DNA from: Saprospiraceae bacterium
Lineage (GTDB): Bacteria; Bacteroidota; Bacteroidia; Chitinophagales; Saprospiraceae
Direction of reading: 5' to 3'
Assembly: GCA_015494245.1 (NCBI GenBank)
Contig: WGBN01000171.1
Coordinates: 1 to 8,498 of the forward strand
Length of the DNA stretch: 8,498 nt
Shown in pieces: positions 5,971-8,498 of this stretch; within the stretch, counting starts at the first letter, position 1; each line of letters starts with the position of its first letter. The position numbers and the translations under genes are program-made. Below the pieces are notes generated by a model that was not told the origin of the DNA, searched no databases, and worked only from the letters and a program-made list of their open reading frames with translations.

Positions 5971-6070
5971 GGTGGATTGTTCTTTTGTCTTGACACAAAA
6001 GAACCAAAAAGTCAAGTCCAGACTAAGGAAGTCTTATCATGCAAAAAACAAAACCTGTTTTCCAGGCAAA
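5971..6070. repeat. Repeat-like structured segment with a long hairpin
   Basis: A perfect 10-bp inverted repeat (GTTCTTTTGT 5979-5988, ACAAAAGAAC 5995-6004) encloses the six-base loop CTTGAC. The exact complement of the loop, GTCAAG, sits at 6011-6016, so the loop can pair downstream. A further small hairpin (AGACT 6020-6024, AGTCT 6030-6034) follows. A short plus-frame translation across it, SFVLTQKNQKVKS, matches in style the spurious peptides I remember from a widely dispersed Bacteroidota repeat. The boundaries given are approximate, and copy number in this genome cannot be seen from one window. Confidence 0.5.
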
Positions 6071-6071
6071 C

Positions 6072-6102
6072 AAAAAAGGGGAGCGCTTTGCGCTCCCCTT
6101 TT
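6072..6102 (-). terminator. Terminator of hppA
   Basis: AAAAGGGGAGCGC (6074-6086) pairs over 13 bp with GCGCTCCCCTTTT (6090-6102) around a TTT triloop. Read on the minus strand, the hairpin is followed by six T residues (from A 6072-6077). It starts 23 bases beyond the hppA stop codon. Its symmetric A-tract and T-tract could also stop plus-strand transcription. Confidence 0.9.
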
Positions 6103-6125
6103 CCTGCAAGCAGGAAGAATCTTTC

Positions 6126-8294
6126 TTACAGGGCAATCAGCGGTGCAATCACCAGGGCCACTACGGACATCAGCTTGAGCAGGATGTTCAGAGAGGGGCC
6201 GGAGGTGTCTTTGAAGGGGTCTCCTACGGTATCGCCTACTACGGCAGCTTTGTAGGGGTTAGAGCCCTTCTTATAGAGCGTTCCGTCAATCTCCACGCCA
6301 TCTTCGAACATCTTCTTGGCATTGTCCCAGGCGCCACCGGCATTGGATTGGAAGATGGCCATGAGGACACCGGTAACCGTTACGCCGGCCAGAAGGCCGC
6401 CCAGCATTTCGGCGCCGCCCCAAAAGCCGATGAGTACGGGAGTAACCACAGCGAGAAGGCCGGGAACGACCATTTGGCGAATGGAAGCCGTAGTGGAGAT
6501 GGCCACACATTTCTCGTATTCGGCCTTGCCATCGGCAGCTTCGAAAGTCGTCTGGTCATCTTTGGACCACTCGCCGAAAGGCTTTTCGCCGTACTTGCGC
6601 ATCAAATTCAAAGCAGCCTTCAGCTCGGGAATGTTGTTGAACTGGCGGCGTACTTCATCAATCATCTGACTGGCAGCTTTGCCCACCGCATCCATAGCGA
6701 GGGAAGAAAAGAGGAAGGGCATCATGCCCCCCAGCAACAAACCGGCCATGACTGTTGGATTGGATACGTCAATGGAACTCAGATTGGCCGTCTCCATAAA
6801 GGCAGCAAAGAGGGCCAAAGCCGTCAGAGCCGCAGAGCCAATGGCAAAACCTTTGCCGATAGCCGCCGTGGTGTTGCCCACAGCATCCAACTTATCGGTA
6901 CGGGCACGCACTTCCTTGGGCAAATCAGCCATCTCGGCAATACCACCGGCATTGTCGGAAATGGGCCCGTAAGCATCTACAGCCAACTGAATACCTGTAT
7001 TGGAAAGCATACCCACAGCAGCAATGGCAATGCCATACAAACCTGCAAAGTAATAAGCCCCCAAAATGGCAATAGCCAAAACAATAATGGGCAAAGCCGT
7101 AGATTGCATACCTACGCCCAAACCGGCGATGATGTTGGTCGCTTCACCCGTCTTGGATGCCTTGACGATCTTCATCACGGGGCCGGTACCCGTACCTGTA
7201 TATTTTTCTGTAATCAAGCCGATCAGTAAGCCGCCTACCAAGCCGAAGATTACAGCCCAAAATACACCGAGGGCGTTGTAGCTGCGCTCACCCACTTTCC
7301 AGCCCCCATCGGGCAGCATGTACTGAATGATGAAGTAAGTGGCTACAATCATCAAAATCGAAGAGAGTAATTCTCCGGTATTCAAAGCCTTCTGCGGATT
7401 GCCGTTTGACCCGACTTTCACAAAGAAAGTACCGATGATGGAAGTAACAATACCCACACCTGCCAGCACCAGGGGCAACAAAACGGCATTCAACCCGCCG
7501 AATTCATTGCTCTGCTCAAAGCCGTTGAGACCGATGAAAGTAGCACCCAACACCATCGTACCGATGATAGAGCCCACATAAGACTCAAACAAGTCGGCGC
7601 CCATACCGGCCACATCGCCTACATTGTCACCTACATTGTCGGCAATGGTGGCGGGGTTCAGAGGGTGGTCTTCGGGTATGCCGGCTTCTACCTTACCCAC
7701 CAGGTCAGCGCCTACATCAGCGGCCTTGGTGTAAATACCTCCGCCCACACGGGCAAACAAGGCAATGGAAGAAGCTCCAAAAGAAAATCCGGTGAGTACC
7801 GTAATGACTTTGGTCACATCCCAGCCCATGCCTGAATAGACGAGAAACAAAGCGCTCAAACCCAGTACGCCCAGACCAACTACGCCAAGTCCCATCACAG
7901 AGCCTCCGGCAAATGCCACCTCAAGGGCCTGGTTCAAACCCGTGCGGGCAGCATTGGTGGTGCGCACATTCGCCTTCGTAGCGACCTTCATACCGATAAA
8001 GCCCGCTAAGGCAGAACAAAATGCTCCCAGTATAAAAGACACGGCAACCAAAGGAGAAGAACCTTCAGCACGTCCGCTCATTGCCAACAAAATGGCCACT
8101 GCTGCCACAAAGAAAATCAATACGCGATATTCCGCTTTCAAAAAAGCCATAGCTCCCGCTGCAATATGCTGCGCAATTCCCTTCATGCGCTCCGTCCCTG
8201 CATCCTGCTTCGAGACCCATGACGATTTCCAGGCCGTATATAAAAGGCCCAAGAGGCCCAGCACGGGCACTGAATACATAATAATGTCTTTCAT
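6126..8294 (-). CDS. hppA: Membrane-bound ion-pumping pyrophosphatase
   Basis: Integral membrane protein of 722 residues, about 16 hydrophobic helices, that couples hydrolysis of pyrophosphate to outward pumping of protons or sodium ions. Diagnostic segments are GGGIYTKAADVGADLVGKVE (184-203), the acidic DNVGDNVGD (219-227), MGADLFESYVGS (231-242), the GNTTAAIGKG segment (473-482) and the C-terminal VVGDTVGDPFKDTSGPSLNILLK (685-707). A477 and G480 in the GNTTAAIGKG segment match the potassium-dependent class; potassium-independent enzymes have Lys and Thr there. E237, three residues after D234, sits where sodium-type enzymes such as that of Thermotoga maritima carry their gate glutamate, with K707 as the partner lysine. 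Dual sodium-proton or Bacteroidota proton types cannot be excluded. The ATG at 8294 follows a -7 box by about 26 bases and has no Shine-Dalgarno site. It is flanked on both sides by strong terminators, so it is monocistronic. Confidence 0.97.
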   Translation of the reverse strand: MKDIIMYSVPVLGLLGLLYTAWKSSWVSKQDAGTERMKGIAQHIAAGAMAFLKAEYRVLIFFVAAVAILLAMSGRAEGSSPLVAVSFILGAFCSALAGFIGMKVATKANVRTTNAARTGLNQALEVAFAGGSVMGLGVVGLGVLGLSALFLVYSGMGWDVTKVITVLTGFSFGASSIALFARVGGGIYTKAADVGADLVGKVEAGIPEDHPLNPATIADNVGDNVGDVAGMGADLFESYVGSIIGTMVLGATFIGLNGFEQSNEFGGLNAVLLPLVLAGVGIVTSIIGTFFVKVGSNGNPQKALNTGELLSSILMIVATYFIIQYMLPDGGWKVGERSYNALGVFWAVIFGLVGGLLIGLITEKYTGTGTGPVMKIVKASKTGEATNIIAGLGVGMQSTALPIIVLAIAILGAYYFAGLYGIAIAAVGMLSNTGIQLAVDAYGPISDNAGGIAEMADLPKEVRARTDKLDAVGNTTAAIGKGFAIGSAALTALALFAAFMETANLSSIDVSNPTVMAGLLLGGMMPFLFSSLAMDAVGKAASQMIDEVRRQFNNIPELKAALNLMRKYGEKPFGEWSKDDQTTFEAADGKAEYEKCVAISTTASIRQMVVPGLLAVVTPVLIGFWGGAEMLGGLLAGVTVTGVLMAIFQSNAGGAWDNAKKMFEDGVEIDGTLYKKGSNPYKAAVVGDTVGDPFKDTSGPSLNILLKLMSVVALVIAPLIAL

Positions 8295-8320
8295 TTTGCT
8301 TAGTTTTGAGTTTAGCGGGG

Positions 8321-8328
8321 CAAAGCTA
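8321..8328 (-). promoter_or_regulatory. Bacteroidota -7 promoter box of hppA
   Basis: The minus strand reads TAGCTTTG, an exact TAnnTTTG match, about 26 bases before the hppA ATG, leaving a leader of roughly 20 bases. It is embedded in GTAGCTTTGCCC, identical over 12 bases to the purK promoter core. It lies between the upstream gene's terminator and hppA, as expected for an independent promoter. The T-rich stretch upstream does not give a clear -33 TTTG at standard spacing. Confidence 0.65.
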
Positions 8329-8345
8329 CGTCAAAAAAAGCAAAT

Positions 8346-8382
8346 AAAAAGGGGAATGTGCTGTAAGCACATTCCCCTTTTT
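8346..8382 (-). terminator. Strong 17-bp terminator hairpin
   Basis: Positions 8346-8362 pair perfectly with 8366-8382 around a GTA triloop. The stem is AAAAAGGGGAATGTGCT with its exact complement. The A and T tracts form the base of the stem, so it can act in both directions. It begins 14 bases after the stop codon of the partial minus-strand gene and insulates it from the hppA promoter. Confidence 0.9.
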
Positions 8383-8396
8383 GCCCTTTTCTCCCT

Positions 8397-8498
8397 CTAC
8401 ATTCTCAAATCTTCCACATAACAATCGGGACAATACTCTTTTTTCCAGCGAAAAGTCTCTACGGGATAGATTTCATTTGCCGAAAGGCTACTCAAAAC
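8397..8498 (-). CDS. C-terminal end of an unidentified protein
   Basis: An open minus-strand frame enters from the right edge and ends at TAG (8397-8399), giving the last 33 residues of a longer protein. The visible sequence includes SANEIYPVETFRWKKEY followed by CPDCYVEDLRM. The CPDC pair could be half of a zinc-binding site or a redox motif, but too little is visible to name a family. A perfect terminator hairpin directly downstream supports a genuine gene end. The rest of the gene is outside the window. Confidence 0.75.
   Translation of the reverse strand, partial: VLSSLSANEIYPVETFRWKKEYCPDCYVEDLRM

Larger units (their letters stand above)
5694..6125. other. AT-richer intergenic region of 432 bp
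   Basis: No intact gene is visible here. From low to high coordinate it holds the upstream region of the Kbp-like gene, a degraded higA-type antitoxin (5772-5910) with its own -7 box (5925-5932), a repeat-like structured segment (about 5971-6070) and the hppA terminator (6072-6102). Base composition is visibly richer in A and T than the flanking genes, which fits a site that has received and lost accessory DNA. Confidence 0.7.

Noticed and set aside
5972..6255. Two short plus-strand frames (68 and 92 codons) starting near 5972
   Set aside because: They translate the structured repeat-like segment and then the hppA terminator and 3' end; the peptides resemble spurious products of a dispersed repeat.
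6039..7229. 396-codon plus-strand open frame opposite hppA
   Set aside because: It starts in intergenic repeat-like DNA, runs through the hppA terminator hairpin and lies antisense to invariant pyrophosphatase motifs.
7942..8421. 159-codon plus-strand open frame across the hppA start region
   Set aside because: It crosses the hppA promoter and the 17-bp terminator and has no identifiable domain.

Overview
This window reads as chromosomal DNA from a member of the Bacteroidota, probably a Saprospiria- or Chitinophagia-like lineage. The grounds are: -7 promoter boxes of the form TAnnTTTG, start codons without Shine-Dalgarno sequences, long symmetric terminators, the dihydroorotase variant with a DDQVHFREPG motif, a short-lipobox lipoprotein, and a dispersed-looking repeat of a type I recall from Bacteroidota genomes. 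No tRNA, rRNA, CRISPR array, transposase or phage gene was seen. The content is mostly housekeeping, so the unusual items lie mainly in small structures and intergenic DNA.

Layout. Positions 1-30 hold the right half of a terminator cut by the window edge. Positions 47-139 hold a row of small hairpins separated by a CACATTA spacer. The row runs into the 3' end of purK (minus strand, 98-1279), whose last 11 codons are repeat sequence. Only 36 bp separate purK from a divergent dihydroorotase gene (pyrC, 1316-2650), pairing a purine and a pyrimidine biosynthesis gene around overlapping promoters. Next on the plus strand come an unrecognised lipoprotein (2690-3556) and, overlapping it by 8 bases, a WcaJ/WbaP-type polyprenyl-phosphate sugar-phosphate transferase (3549-5000). 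The latter starts assembly of a cell-surface glycan.

A shared convergent terminator (5004-5030) separates these from a minus-strand gene (5034-5693) for a cytoplasmic BON-LysM protein. It resembles the E. coli potassium-binding protein Kbp but has its LysM domain duplicated. The 432-bp gap that follows contains a decayed higA-type antitoxin gene with an apparent internal deletion, and a repeat-like hairpin whose whole loop is complementary to a downstream segment. Beyond a strong terminator lies hppA (minus, 6126-8294), a membrane-bound pyrophosphatase with the sequence signature of potassium dependence and a glutamate at the position typical of sodium-type pumps. A 17-bp perfect terminator hairpin and the last 33 codons of another minus-strand gene close the window.

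Functional links are modest. purK and pyrC both feed nucleotide synthesis. The lipoprotein and sugar transferase are probably co-translated and may share a role in the envelope. A Kbp-like protein and a pyrophosphatase predicted to be potassium-dependent are near neighbours but lie in separate transcription units.
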